In this document: positions 25,045-33,933 of the stretch, piece by piece | How positions within the stretch are numbered: position 1 is the first letter of the stretch | Layout: each line of letters begins with the position of its first letter | Assembly (NCBI GenBank): GCA_017476005.1 | Contig: JAFVEM010000005.1 | Coordinates: 1-63,920 of the forward strand | DNA from: Selenomonadaceae bacterium | Lineage (GTDB): Bacteria > Bacillota > Negativicutes > Selenomonadales > Selenomonadaceae | DNA length: 63,920 bases | Direction of reading: 5' to 3' | The notes under the pieces: model-generated | What the model was told of the DNA's origin: nothing | Databases searched by the model: none | The model's input: the letters and a program-made list of their open reading frames with translations, nothing else | Translations under genes and position numbers: made by a program

Positions 25045-26016
25045 TCACGCTTGCTGAAACTTTTCCTCGCCGGGGAAAAGCTGGCTCACCGAGCGACGCG
25101 ATTGAATGTGCAGTATCACGTCTCCCAAGGCTTCCGCCATGGACAGCACCACTATCTTTTCGCTCTGTTTATCCGGGGGCAAGGGTATGGTATCGGTGAC
25201 AATAAGTTTTTCTATACAGGAGGCGTTTACCTTGTCAACGGCATTACCGCTGAGGACTGCGTGGGACCAACAGGCCATGATATGCTTTGCTCCTAATTTT
25301 TCCAGTGCCTTTGCCCCTTCGCACAGGGAACCTGCCGAATCCACAATATCATCAATCATGACAGCGGTTTTACCCGCCACTTCGCCGATAAGATTCATCA
25401 CTTCAGCCTGACCCGGTTGGGGACGACGTTTTTCGATGATGGCAATGGGAGCATGAAGATGGTCGGCCAGAACTCTCGCCCGGGTAACGCCGCCCAAATC
25501 CGGAGACACCACCACCACATTTTCCAAGGATTGACTTTGCAAATAACGGGCAATAATGGGTGCTGCCGCCAAATGATCCACCGGGATGTCGAAAAAACCT
25601 TGAATCTGTCCGGCGTGCAGGTCAACCGTAACCACGCGAGTAAGTCCCGCCGTTTCCATGAGATTGGCGACGAGTTTCGCCGAAATCGGCTCCCGACCTC
25701 TCGTCTTACGATCCTGTCTGGCGTAGGCATAATAAGGAACCACCGCCGTAACGCTATGGGCTGAGGCGCGCTTGCAGGCATCCGCCATAATGAGCAACTC
25801 CATCAGATTATCATTCACCGGGTAAGAAGTGGGCTGAATGATGAAGATGTCCTTGCCCCTTATGCTCTCGCCAATCATGACTTGCGTTTCGCCGTTGTTA
25901 AAATGTCCCACAAAGGCATCGCAGAGCTTTACATCGAGGTGCTTGGCGATTCTTTCGGCGAGTTCCGGATTGGCGTTACCGGTAAGGATGACGAGTCGTC
26001 CAGTGTCTATTGCCAT
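25045..26016 (-). CDS. prs: Ribose-phosphate pyrophosphokinase
   Basis: The 323-aa enzyme makes PRPP from ribose 5-phosphate and ATP for nucleotide, histidine and tryptophan synthesis. Visible are YAYARQDRKTRGREPIS (ATP/flexible loop), RVVTVDLHAGQIQGFF and the PRPP-binding VMIDDIVDSAGSLCEGA. ATG 26016 is used because GGAGG lies 11 bp upstream; the ATG at 26034 has no ribosome-binding site. It follows glmU as in many Firmicutes. Confidence 0.96.
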   Translation of the reverse strand: MAIDTGRLVILTGNANPELAERIAKHLDVKLCDAFVGHFNNGETQVMIGESIRGKDIFIIQPTSYPVNDNLMELLIMADACKRASAHSVTAVVPYYAYARQDRKTRGREPISAKLVANLMETAGLTRVVTVDLHAGQIQGFFDIPVDHLAAAPIIARYLQSQSLENVVVVSPDLGGVTRARVLADHLHAPIAIIEKRRPQPGQAEVMNLIGEVAGKTAVMIDDIVDSAGSLCEGAKALEKLGAKHIMACWSHAVLSGNAVDKVNASCIEKLIVTDTIPLPPDKQSEKIVVLSMAEALGDVILHIQSRRSVSQLFPGEEKFQQA

Positions 26017-26107
26017 TTTGTTACAATCCTCCATACAAATCGCTTATATCTGCGAGGGAATCCCCCCACACCACTATAAACCATTAGGGAAAATATGGCA
26101 AGAACTT

Positions 26108-27472
26108 CTATTTTCGCTTGTCGCGCCACTCTTGCAGATTGGTTTGTCTGGCTCTGGCAATCCCCAAGGCGCCTTGGGGTACGTCCTTGGTAATGGTGGA
26201 GCCGGCGCCGATGTAAGCGCCGTTTTCCACCGTAACAGGTGCCACCAAATTGGAATTGCACCCCACAAAAGCGTCATCGCCGATAATCGTGCGGAACTTT
26301 TTCTTGCCGTCGTAGTTTACCGTGATGGTACCGCAACCCATATTGACCCCGGAACCCATGTCGCAGTCGCCGATGTAAGAGAGGTGCGGCAGTTTCGAGC
26401 CTTTGCCCACGGTGGAGTTTTTTACTTCCACAAAGTTGCCGATCTTGACCCCTTCGGCCAAATGGCTGTCCGGTCTGATGTGGACGAACTGCCCCAAAAT
26501 GACCCCGTCGTCGATTTTAGCGTCGTGGGCATAGGTGAATTGCCCACTGACATGGTTGCCGACAACAACATTTTGCAAGCGGCAACTTGGCCCAAGCTCA
26601 CAATTACTGCCGATAACGCTTTTGCCCTCAATCCAAGTAAAGGGATAAATCACCGTGTCTTGCCCAATTTGCACCTCGGTATCAATGAAAGTGGTATCGG
26701 GATCCATGAGAGTAACCCCGGCGGCCATAAGTTCTTCGTTCTTGCGGCGACGCAGGATTTTCTCGGCGGCGGCCAGTTGCGCCCGAGAGTTAATCCCCAA
26801 GGTCAGTTCATAATCGTCGGTGGCCACGGCCCAAATTTTTTCGCCTTCGCCTTTCAGTATGCCGAGGACATCCGGCAAATAATATTCCCCTTGGGCGTTG
26901 TCGTTGGTCACTTTGGCCAAGGCGGCAAACAGCGCCGTCGTTTCAAAGCAGTAAATACCGGAGTTTACTTCCTTGACGGCGCGTTCCTCCTCCGTGGCGT
27001 CCTTGTGTTCCACGATTTTTTCCACCGTGCCGTCGGCGGCGCGTATAACCCGGCCGTAGCCGGTGGCATCCGGCATAATGGCGGTCAGCACCGTGGCTTT
27101 GGCCTGAGATTTTTCATGTTCCTCGTAAAGTTGCTTTAGCAGTTCCCCGGTAAGAAGCGGCGTGTCGCCGCACAGCACCATTACCGTACCCGATTCATTT
27201 CCCAGTAAAGGCTTGGTCTGCAAGACAGCGTGACCCGTCCCGAGCTGTTCCGCTTGGGTGACGAACTCGGCGCTAGCTGCAAAAACCTTTTCCACTTCGT
27301 CGCCGCCAAAACCCGTCACCACAATGTTTCGTTTAGCTCCGGCTTCTTTGGCCGCCGTCAAAACGTGACCCAACATGGGCTTGCCGCCGGCCTTGTGCAA
27401 GACTTTGGGCAGGGCGGATTTCATGCGAGTTCCCTTCCCTGCCGCTAGGATTACCGCTGTTAGCTCTGACAT
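26108..27472 (-). CDS. glmU: Bifunctional UDP-GlcNAc pyrophosphorylase / GlcN-1-P acetyltransferase
   Basis: The 454-aa protein has the N-terminal uridyltransferase signature LAAGKGTRMKSALPKVLH and, further on, LCGDTPLL. The C-terminal left-handed beta-helix acetyltransferase carries repeated hexapeptides (VIGSNCELGPSC, SVNMG-type turns, IGAGSTITKDVPQGALGI). It supplies UDP-GlcNAc for peptidoglycan and LPS. It is full length and co-transcribed with prs (91 bp apart). Confidence 0.96.
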   Translation of the reverse strand: MSELTAVILAAGKGTRMKSALPKVLHKAGGKPMLGHVLTAAKEAGAKRNIVVTGFGGDEVEKVFAASAEFVTQAEQLGTGHAVLQTKPLLGNESGTVMVLCGDTPLLTGELLKQLYEEHEKSQAKATVLTAIMPDATGYGRVIRAADGTVEKIVEHKDATEEERAVKEVNSGIYCFETTALFAALAKVTNDNAQGEYYLPDVLGILKGEGEKIWAVATDDYELTLGINSRAQLAAAEKILRRRKNEELMAAGVTLMDPDTTFIDTEVQIGQDTVIYPFTWIEGKSVIGSNCELGPSCRLQNVVVGNHVSGQFTYAHDAKIDDGVILGQFVHIRPDSHLAEGVKIGNFVEVKNSTVGKGSKLPHLSYIGDCDMGSGVNMGCGTITVNYDGKKKFRTIIGDDAFVGCNSNLVAPVTVENGAYIGAGSTITKDVPQGALGIARARQTNLQEWRDKRK

Positions 27473-27543
27473 TTTTTTGCCTCCCGTTTATAATTATCGC
27501 TCTGCCGATTGCGCGTCTCCCTTAAACAAAATTTTCTCACGCC

Positions 27544-27612
27544 CACTATACCACACAGCGCCGCCTAAAGCCAGCAAAAATTTTTGACAAGCGAGACCGG
27601 TTGGTATAAAGT
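27544..27612. promoter_or_regulatory. Divergent promoter region, glmU and serpin
   Basis: In the 238-bp gap between glmU and the serpin, the minus strand has TGGTATAGT (extended -10, 27544-27552) for glmU. The plus strand has TTGACA (27584-27589) followed by TATAAAGT (27605-27612) for the serpin. The plus-strand spacer is 15 bp to TATAAA or 17 bp to TAAAGT. Nothing else is seen in this gap. Confidence 0.35.
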
Positions 27613-27710
27613 AAGTACTCTGTGGGCGTAGGTTCTTGACTTGCCCTAAATTTACCCCGACATAATCGGCAAAACGGAAAGGATGAAACGGAAAGGATGA
27701 ATCGGCACTT

Positions 27711-28997
27711 ATGAAAATTATCTCTCGCTCTTTAAAGGTACTTACGGGAATCGTGACGGGATTTCTCTGTTTTAACGCCGCTCCCGGCGTCGAAGCCGCC
27801 GCGGCAGAAAATTTTTCCGCCCCCACCCTCAGGCGTTCCGTCAGCCATTTTAACTGGAGCTACTACGATATTTTACCCAAGGATAAGAACCTTTTTTATT
27901 CCCCCTACAGCATCGACACGGCGCTTAGCCTACTCGCTAACGGCGCTGCCGGTCAGACGAAGCAGGAGTTGTGTCAGGCCTTGGGGGTCAACGCCTTGAA
28001 CGCCCTCAATGAGGATCAACTGGCCTTTCAGCGTCACTTGCAAAAAGACTACGGCGAGGATATTACCCTAGCCACCGCCAATATGCTCTTGGTGAATAAA
28101 GACCAAGCCCGCAAGGGAATCGGCCGAGATTTTAAAAAAACGGCGCAAAAATACTACGGCGCCGAGACTCGCGTCGCCGATTTTGCTCGTCGCTTGGACA
28201 AGGAAAAGGAAAACATCCAAAAGTGGGTGGATAAAAACACCAATCACTTTATGCCCGATTATCGGTCTATTGCTACCAAAAATACGGTGGCCGATCTCTT
28301 GAACGTGATATATTTCCAAGGCGTTTGGGAAATGCCCTTTCAGGAAGAATGGACGAAGAGCGATTTTTTCACCTGCGTGAGCGGCCAAAAATCGCGAGTA
28401 GATATGATGCGCCGCACCTTTGAACGCGAGGTAGCCTATTACGCCGACGACAAATATCAAGGCGTGGTACTGCCTTACGGTTTCAAGCGTCCCAAGAAAA
28501 ATGCCGTCCCCTCTTTGGCGGCTATGTATCTTATTTTGCCGAAGCAGGAAAAGAATCTCACCTTGGGTACCGACTGGAGCAAGGAACCGCTGAATTATCG
28601 GCAGGAATTTCTGCAAAATATGCGTAAGGCTCCCAAATACCGGGGAGAAGTGGATGTGATGCTCCCCAAGCTAAACCTTGACCTAGACAATGCCATTGCG
28701 GACAATTTGAAGGCCATGGGGATAGAGCAAGCCTTTGAGCGCAGCGCCCAGTTCCCACATATCATTCCCCAAGAAAAAATCGCCATTGATAACGTGGAGC
28801 ATCGCGCCAAGCTGAAGATTGACGAGCAGGGTACCGAGGCGGCGGCTATCACCGAGATAAGCATGGTAGGCACCACGGCTGCCCCGACGGAGGCCGCTCC
28901 CTATATCCCCTTCTTTTGCAATCGCCCCTTCTTGCTGGTAATATGCGATGCCGCCACCGAGGTGGAATTGTTTACCGGCCTCATAAACGAGCAGTAG
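27711..28997 (+). CDS. Secreted serpin (serine protease inhibitor)
   Basis: The 428-aa protein has a signal peptide (about 1-30, cleavage near GVEAAA) and a complete serpin fold: NLFYSPYSIDTALSLLANGA, VADLLNVIYFQGVWEMPF, VDMMRRTFEREVAYY and FFCNRPFLLVI near the end. The reactive-centre hinge DEQGTEAAAI (about 371-380) keeps the small residues needed for loop insertion, so it should be inhibitory. Counting from the hinge puts P1 near Thr388 (VGTT), which suggests elastase- or subtilisin-like rather than trypsin-like targets (inference). It stands alone with its own promoter and terminator. Serpins are uncommon in bacteria and occur in host-associated ones such as bifidobacteria. Confidence 0.92.
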   Translation: MKIISRSLKVLTGIVTGFLCFNAAPGVEAAAAENFSAPTLRRSVSHFNWSYYDILPKDKNLFYSPYSIDTALSLLANGAAGQTKQELCQALGVNALNALNEDQLAFQRHLQKDYGEDITLATANMLLVNKDQARKGIGRDFKKTAQKYYGAETRVADFARRLDKEKENIQKWVDKNTNHFMPDYRSIATKNTVADLLNVIYFQGVWEMPFQEEWTKSDFFTCVSGQKSRVDMMRRTFEREVAYYADDKYQGVVLPYGFKRPKKNAVPSLAAMYLILPKQEKNLTLGTDWSKEPLNYRQEFLQNMRKAPKYRGEVDVMLPKLNLDLDNAIADNLKAMGIEQAFERSAQFPHIIPQEKIAIDNVEHRAKLKIDEQGTEAAAITEISMVGTTAAPTEAAPYIPFFCNRPFLLVICDAATEVELFTGLINEQ

Positions 28998-29009
28998 TTC
29001 TCCCCCCGT

Positions 29010-29035
29010 CCCCCCTCTAAGAGGGGGGCTTTTTT
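29010..29035 (+). terminator. Rho-independent terminator after the serpin gene
   Basis: CCCCCCTC/GAGGGGGG stem with TAA loop, then C and six T. Confidence 0.85.
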
Positions 29036-29132
29036 CGCGTTTTTTGCTTACAAAGGCAACGAAAAAAATTCTTTACCTGATTCTTTTTTGTGAGTAAAAT
29101 TAGGGTAGTATAAGACAAAAGGAGGTGACAGG

Positions 29133-29987
29133 ATGGAGCCATGTATCGCCAGACCGGAGGTCACGCGACATATTCTCAAAAAATTTAAGTTGCGCGCCAG
29201 CAAGCGCTTGGGGCAAAATTTTCTCATTGACCCCGGCGTGGTGCAAGAAATTGTGACGGCGGCCAATATAAAATCGGGAGACAGGGTACTGGAGATTGGC
29301 CCCGGTATTGGCACCTTGACGCAAGGGTTAGCGGAGGCCGGAGCCGTTGTCACGGCGGTGGAACTGGATAAAAAGTTGCCGGCGGTGTTGGCGGAAACCT
29401 TGGCGAGCTATGAAAATATTCGCGTCATTCCGGGAGACGTACTAAAAATCGATATTTTGGCATTGATGGGGGAGGAACCCTTTAAAGTGGTGGCCAATCT
29501 TCCCTATTACATTACCACGCCCATTTTGCTCTCCTTGCTGGAACGGCGACTCCCTATTGTTTCCATCGTCACCATGGTACAGCGAGAAGTGGCGGAAAGA
29601 ATGATGGCCGCCCCCGGCAGTAAAAGCTACGGTTCCCTGTCGGTAGCGGTGCAATATTATACCGAGCCGGGGCTTATTATGGCGGTGCCGCCTCGTTCTT
29701 TTTTGCCGGCGCCGGAGGTAGAGTCGGCGGTTGTGGCCTGTTTAGTGCGCGCAAAACCTGCCGTGACGGTGTCGGATGAGGCGTTATTTTTTCGGGTGGT
29801 AAAAGCCGCCTTCGGCCAGCGACGGAAAACTTTGGGCAACGCCTTGAAAAGCGGCTTCGAGGCGGAAACCGTGCGCCTTGCTTTGGAAAGAACGAGGATA
29901 GACGGCGGTAGGCGCGGCGAAACCCTGTCGCTACAGGAATTTGCAACTCTCACCGATGCCATTTCCGAAGCGCAAACAAAAGAATAA
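29133..29987 (+). CDS. rsmA: 16S rRNA dimethyladenosine transferase
   Basis: The 284-aa enzyme methylates two adjacent adenines near the 3' end of 16S rRNA. Motifs: KRLGQNFLIDPGVVQEIV, VLEIGPGIGTLTQGLAE (S-adenosylmethionine binding), VVANLPYYITTPIL (catalytic NLPY) and MVQREVAERM. It is full length. The start ATG 29133 follows AAAGGAGGTGACAGG, a strong ribosome-binding site. Confidence 0.96.
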   Translation: MEPCIARPEVTRHILKKFKLRASKRLGQNFLIDPGVVQEIVTAANIKSGDRVLEIGPGIGTLTQGLAEAGAVVTAVELDKKLPAVLAETLASYENIRVIPGDVLKIDILALMGEEPFKVVANLPYYITTPILLSLLERRLPIVSIVTMVQREVAERMMAAPGSKSYGSLSVAVQYYTEPGLIMAVPPRSFLPAPEVESAVVACLVRAKPAVTVSDEALFFRVVKAAFGQRRKTLGNALKSGFEAETVRLALERTRIDGGRRGETLSLQEFATLTDAISEAQTKE

Positions 29988-30017
29988 TTATTACGGGGGG
30001 CAGGGGCAAAGCCCCAA
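29988..30017 (+). repeat. REP-like repeat, partial copy 3
   Basis: TTATTACGGGG-GGC followed by an AGGGGCAAAGCCCC hairpin, directly after the rsmA stop. It keeps only the left edge and one hairpin of the longer copies. Confidence 0.55.
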
Positions 30018-30043
30018 TCTTTTAACGAAATGAGGGGCAGACT

Positions 30044-30919
30044 TTGGAAATCAAAGATATGCGCGCCTTTTACGCCATAGTAGAGGAGGGCAATATCAGC
30101 CATGCGGCGCAACGCCTCGATATTGCTCAGCCGGCTTTATCTAGGCAAATGAAGCGCCTAGAGGATGACTTGGGGGTACAGCTCTTTGAGCGAGGCAGCC
30201 GCCGGATTCGCTTAACGGAGGCGGGGCGGCTCCTTTACGGGCGAGTGGAAAACATTTTGGGACTGGTAGATGGCACCGAGCGTGAGATAACCGAGATTGG
30301 CTCTGGGGCGGCGGGGACGATTCGCATTGGCACCATTACCACCTCGGGAGCCATGCTTCTGCCGGGACTTATCGCCAAATTCCACGCCAGCTATCCCCAA
30401 GTGACTTTTCAACTCTGGGAGGCCGATGGCGCCAGAATCTTGGAACTTTTGGACAACCGGGTTATCGAAATCGGCATTACGCGCACTCAGGTAGATACCA
30501 AACGCTATGATTCCATTATTCTGCCCAACGAACCTTTAGTGGCGATTGCCGACAAAAATCATTTGGGCGGAGCCGACGGCGAGGAAATTCGCCTGTTGGA
30601 AATCAAGGAGATGCCCATTATCATCCCCCTGCGGTGGCAATCCATGTTTATCGCCAACTGTCGGAAACTGGGGTTCACTCCTCGCATCATCTGTGTCAGC
30701 GACAGCATTGTGCAAGATTTGCTGCTGGCCAAAATGGGTATGGGCGTGGCGGTGATGCCGGTGTCTTCGCGGACGCTCCTCACCGACGGCAATTTAGTGT
30801 ATAAGAAACTGGTGGAGCCGGAGATTGCCACTCATACCGTGGTGGCTTGGCTCCGGGAGCAAACCCTTTCTACCGGTTGTAGGCATCTCATTGAACTGTT
30901 TCGCGAAATGTATGTTTAG
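30044..30919 (+). CDS. LysR-family transcriptional regulator
   Basis: The 291-aa protein has an N-terminal winged helix (FYAIVEEGNISHAAQRLDIA, QPALSRQMKRLEDDLGVQLF) and a periplasmic-binding-type co-inducer domain (GTIRIGTITTSGAMLLPGLI). The start is TTG 30044 behind TGAGGGGC. It lies 15 bp before a response-regulator gene in the same direction, which is unusual because LysR genes are more often divergent from their targets. The effector and target are unknown. Confidence 0.9.
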   Translation: MEIKDMRAFYAIVEEGNISHAAQRLDIAQPALSRQMKRLEDDLGVQLFERGSRRIRLTEAGRLLYGRVENILGLVDGTEREITEIGSGAAGTIRIGTITTSGAMLLPGLIAKFHASYPQVTFQLWEADGARILELLDNRVIEIGITRTQVDTKRYDSIILPNEPLVAIADKNHLGGADGEEIRLLEIKEMPIIIPLRWQSMFIANCRKLGFTPRIICVSDSIVQDLLLAKMGMGVAVMPVSSRTLLTDGNLVYKKLVEPEIATHTVVAWLREQTLSTGCRHLIELFREMYV

Positions 30920-30934
30920 CGAAAGGATCTATAT

Positions 30935-31621
30935 ATGGCAGAACGGATATTTATAGTGGAAGACGAGCGGCGTATCGCCAGATTCCTCCAAATGGAACTG
31001 GAGCACGAGGGGTTTGTAACGGCCACGGAAACCAACGGCGCCAGAGCCTATGAACGCATCGTGCAAGAGGATTTTGACTTGGTATTGCTGGACGTAATGC
31101 TCCCGGAGATGGATGGGATTACCATTTGCCGCAAGGTGCGAGAGGTGTCCCAGATACCCATTATCATGCTGACGGCCAAAGACGATGTGACCGACAAAGT
31201 AACTGGGCTGGACAGCGGCGCCGACGACTACCTGACCAAACCATTTGCCGTGCCGGAACTTTTGGCGCGTATCCGAGTGGCTCTGCGTAAGCGAACTTTG
31301 ACCCCGGAAAATACCGCTGACGAAGAGCGACTCGCCTTGGGCGATATAAGTCTTTATCCGCGCCGCCATGAAGCCGAGGTCAAGGGCAGTAACGTGGAGT
31401 TTACCAAGCGAGAATATGACCTGCTGGAATATCTCCTGCGGAATCAGCGTTTGGTCTTGACTCGCGAGCAAATTTTGCAACAGGTCTGGGGCTACGACTA
31501 CTTTGGGGATACCAACGTGGTAGATGTATATATACGCTATTTGCGCGCCAAGATAGAGAAATTCACCGATAATAAGTACATCCATACCGTGCGAGGCGTG
31601 GGTTATGTCCTTAAAAACTAA
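30935..31621 (+). CDS. OmpR-family response regulator
   Basis: The 228-aa protein has a receiver domain with acidic pocket VEDE (about 8-11), phospho-acceptor Asp53 in LVLLDVMLPEMDG and Lys in TKPF. A C-terminal winged helix follows (FTKREYDLLEYLLRNQRLVL, VVDVYIRYLRAKIE, IHTVRGVGYVLK). It overlaps the sensor kinase gene by 17 bp. Confidence 0.94.
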   Translation: MAERIFIVEDERRIARFLQMELEHEGFVTATETNGARAYERIVQEDFDLVLLDVMLPEMDGITICRKVREVSQIPIIMLTAKDDVTDKVTGLDSGADDYLTKPFAVPELLARIRVALRKRTLTPENTADEERLALGDISLYPRRHEAEVKGSNVEFTKREYDLLEYLLRNQRLVLTREQILQQVWGYDYFGDTNVVDVYIRYLRAKIEKFTDNKYIHTVRGVGYVLKN

Positions 31622-33065
31622 CCGGCTGGCTCTTCCTTGGTATAAAATCAAAAAATGGCGCCTCCGGCTAAAACAGCCGCGCATTTCCACCAAGATAACG
31701 GCTCTGTACGCGGCGCTCCTCTTTGTCACCTTGCTGATAATGAGCCTCCTCATGACCATGGGGGTATATCTGACTTTTTATCACCAAGCGGAAGTGGAGA
31801 TAGAAATCAGCAAGCATCATGTTATGGACAGGTTGGCTCGCGAGGAACCTCTGAATTTCGAGCTGGATTTTGGGCGAGATGATCCCTTGCTTCCCGGGGT
31901 GGTGCTAAGAGTGACGGATGTGGTGGGACAACTAATCTACGAAAACGACAGCCACTACCCTTCCATTGAACGGGTTAGGCGAGGGATTCGCGCCAATCCT
32001 CCTTTTTGGGCAAATTCCCGTTTTTTTGTGTCGGATTTGCGGAACATGAGCCTTTATTACACCGTGGAAACCGTAACCCAAGGGGGACGCATCTATCAAC
32101 TGCATTTTTTCCGCACCATCACGGCGGAGAAGGCTTTTTTGGCCTCCTTGGTGAAATTTCTGTTGATAATCAATGTGGTGGCTTTTTTGCTGGCGCTCCT
32201 TACGGGGTTTTTGGTCAGCAATAAAATCCTCAGCCCCATTCGCCAAATGACTAAGGCCGCCAGACGTATCGAAGTGGAGCGCCTAGACAGACGCATTGAA
32301 TTGCCGCCGGTGAAGGATGAACTGTACGAGCTGGCGGATACCTTGAATCACATGCTGGACAGGTTACAACAAGGGTTTGCCAGCCAGCAGCGGTTTGTGT
32401 CGGATGCCTCCCATGAACTGAGGACGCCGGTGACGGTGCTGCTAGGGTATGCGGATCTCTTGACGCGCTGGGGCAAAGATGACCCGGAGGTCTTGGCCGA
32501 AAGTATCGCCTCCATTCGCTCGGAAGCGGAGAATATGCAGGAGCTAATCGAGCGGCTCCTATTTTTAGCCAGAGCCGACCAAAAACGGCAGACGCTACAC
32601 ATGGAAGAGCTTGATACCGCGCCGCTTTTGGCGGATGTGATGAAAAAAATGGAGCTTACGGCGCCGAACCACAGCTTAACGCTGACGGCTAACGACAACG
32701 GCAGCGTAATGGCCGATGGAGGCGCCTTGCGGCAACTTTTGCGTATTTTTCTGGATAACGCCGTAAAGTACACCCCCGATGGCGGCAAGATTACCTTGTC
32801 GGGGGAACGGCAGAGCGATTTTATGGCTGTGACCATAAAGGACAACGGTATCGGCATCGCCAAAGAGGAGCAGGAGAAAATTTTTGAGCGTTTCTATCGG
32901 GTGGACAGTTCCCGCACCAAGGGCGAAAATTCCACCGGGGGGAGCGGCTTGGGACTGTCCATTGCCAAGTGGATAGCGGCTAAGCACGGTATCGAGATAA
33001 AAGTAACGAGCGAGCCGGGGAAGGGGACGGCCTTCACCTTACTCATTCCCTTGGTAAAAAAATAA
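31605..33065 (+). CDS. Membrane sensor histidine kinase
   Basis: The 486-aa kinase has a basic N-terminus and a first membrane helix (ALYAALLFVTLLIMSLLMTM). An extracytoplasmic sensor of about 110 residues follows, then a second helix (FLLIINVVAFLLALLTGFLV) and HAMP. HisKA has the phospho-His in SDASHELRTPVTVLLGYADL. The ATPase has N, G1 and G2 boxes (FLDNAVKYT, IKDNGIGI, GGSGLGLSI). It resembles ArlS/BaeS-type kinases; the stimulus is unknown. It is translated in overlap with its response regulator. Confidence 0.93.
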   Translation: MSLKTNRLALPWYKIKKWRLRLKQPRISTKITALYAALLFVTLLIMSLLMTMGVYLTFYHQAEVEIEISKHHVMDRLAREEPLNFELDFGRDDPLLPGVVLRVTDVVGQLIYENDSHYPSIERVRRGIRANPPFWANSRFFVSDLRNMSLYYTVETVTQGGRIYQLHFFRTITAEKAFLASLVKFLLIINVVAFLLALLTGFLVSNKILSPIRQMTKAARRIEVERLDRRIELPPVKDELYELADTLNHMLDRLQQGFASQQRFVSDASHELRTPVTVLLGYADLLTRWGKDDPEVLAESIASIRSEAENMQELIERLLFLARADQKRQTLHMEELDTAPLLADVMKKMELTAPNHSLTLTANDNGSVMADGGALRQLLRIFLDNAVKYTPDGGKITLSGERQSDFMAVTIKDNGIGIAKEEQEKIFERFYRVDSSRTKGENSTGGSGLGLSIAKWIAAKHGIEIKVTSEPGKGTAFTLLIPLVKK

Positions 33066-33081
33066 ACGGAGGCAAACAGCC

Positions 33082-33933
33082 ATGAAGATATTGGTCACCG
33101 GAGCAGGGGGGCAGTTGGGCTTTGATGTGACAAAGGAGTGCCAAAGACGCGGCTTTTCCGTTTGGGGGGCGACAAGGCAAGATTTTTCCCTGACGGATAC
33201 GGCCAAGATGGAGGAGCAGGTCAGGCGTTTTTCGCCGGAGGCGGTTATTCACTGCGCCGCCTACACGGCGGTGGATAAGGCCGAAGACGAAAAGGAGACG
33301 GCTTACGCCGTCAACGCCATGGCCACGCGGAATCTAGCCGTCATCTGCCGCGACCTAGGGGCAAAATTTATTTATATCAGCACCGATTACGTTTTTCCCG
33401 GGAAGGGCGAGAAATTTTACGAGCCGGAGGACGCCAAAGAGCCGCTAAACGCTTATGGCGCATCGAAATTAGCCGGAGAAGAAGCGGTGCAGGAAATGTT
33501 GACGAATTATTTCATTGTGCGCATTTCGTGGGTCTTTGGGCGAAACGGCAAAAATTTTATTCGCACCATGCTGAATTTAAGCGAAACCCATAATGAAATT
33601 AAGGTGGTGGCGGATCAAATCGGCTCCCCTACCTATACCAAAGATTTGGCGCCGCTACTGCTTGATATGGCAGCCAGCGATAAATACGGGGTGTATCACG
33701 CCACCAACGAAGGCGTTTGCTCGTGGGCAACACTCGCCGCCGAGGTGTTCCGGCAAGCCGGACGACGCACTAAAGTTATAGAAGTGCCTACTGCGGCTTA
33801 CCCCACCAAGGCGACCCGGCCTTTAAATTCGCGGCTGAGTAAAGCGTGCCTAGATGAGGCCGGTTTTCAGCGGCTACCCGACTGGCGCGATGCCGTAAGG
33901 CGATACCTAAGCGAGCTAAGGGAGGCGCGGTAA
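33082..33933 (+). CDS. rfbD: dTDP-4-dehydrorhamnose reductase
   Basis: The 283-aa short-chain dehydrogenase performs the last step of dTDP-L-rhamnose synthesis for surface polysaccharide. MKILVTGAGGQLGFDVTKEC binds NAD(P)H. YISTDYVFPG, with AYGASKLAGEE, gives the Tyr-x3-Lys catalytic pair. RISWVFGRNGKNFIRTM is family-typical. The other rfb genes are not in the window. Confidence 0.9.
   Translation: MKILVTGAGGQLGFDVTKECQRRGFSVWGATRQDFSLTDTAKMEEQVRRFSPEAVIHCAAYTAVDKAEDEKETAYAVNAMATRNLAVICRDLGAKFIYISTDYVFPGKGEKFYEPEDAKEPLNAYGASKLAGEEAVQEMLTNYFIVRISWVFGRNGKNFIRTMLNLSETHNEIKVVADQIGSPTYTKDLAPLLLDMAASDKYGVYHATNEGVCSWATLAAEVFRQAGRRTKVIEVPTAAYPTKATRPLNSRLSKACLDEAGFQRLPDWRDAVRRYLSELREAR

Noticed and set aside
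25838-27139. Open frame of about 430 codons on the plus strand opposite prs and glmU
   Set aside because: It is fully antisense to two well-recognised essential enzymes, lacks a domain and is explained by their codon bias.
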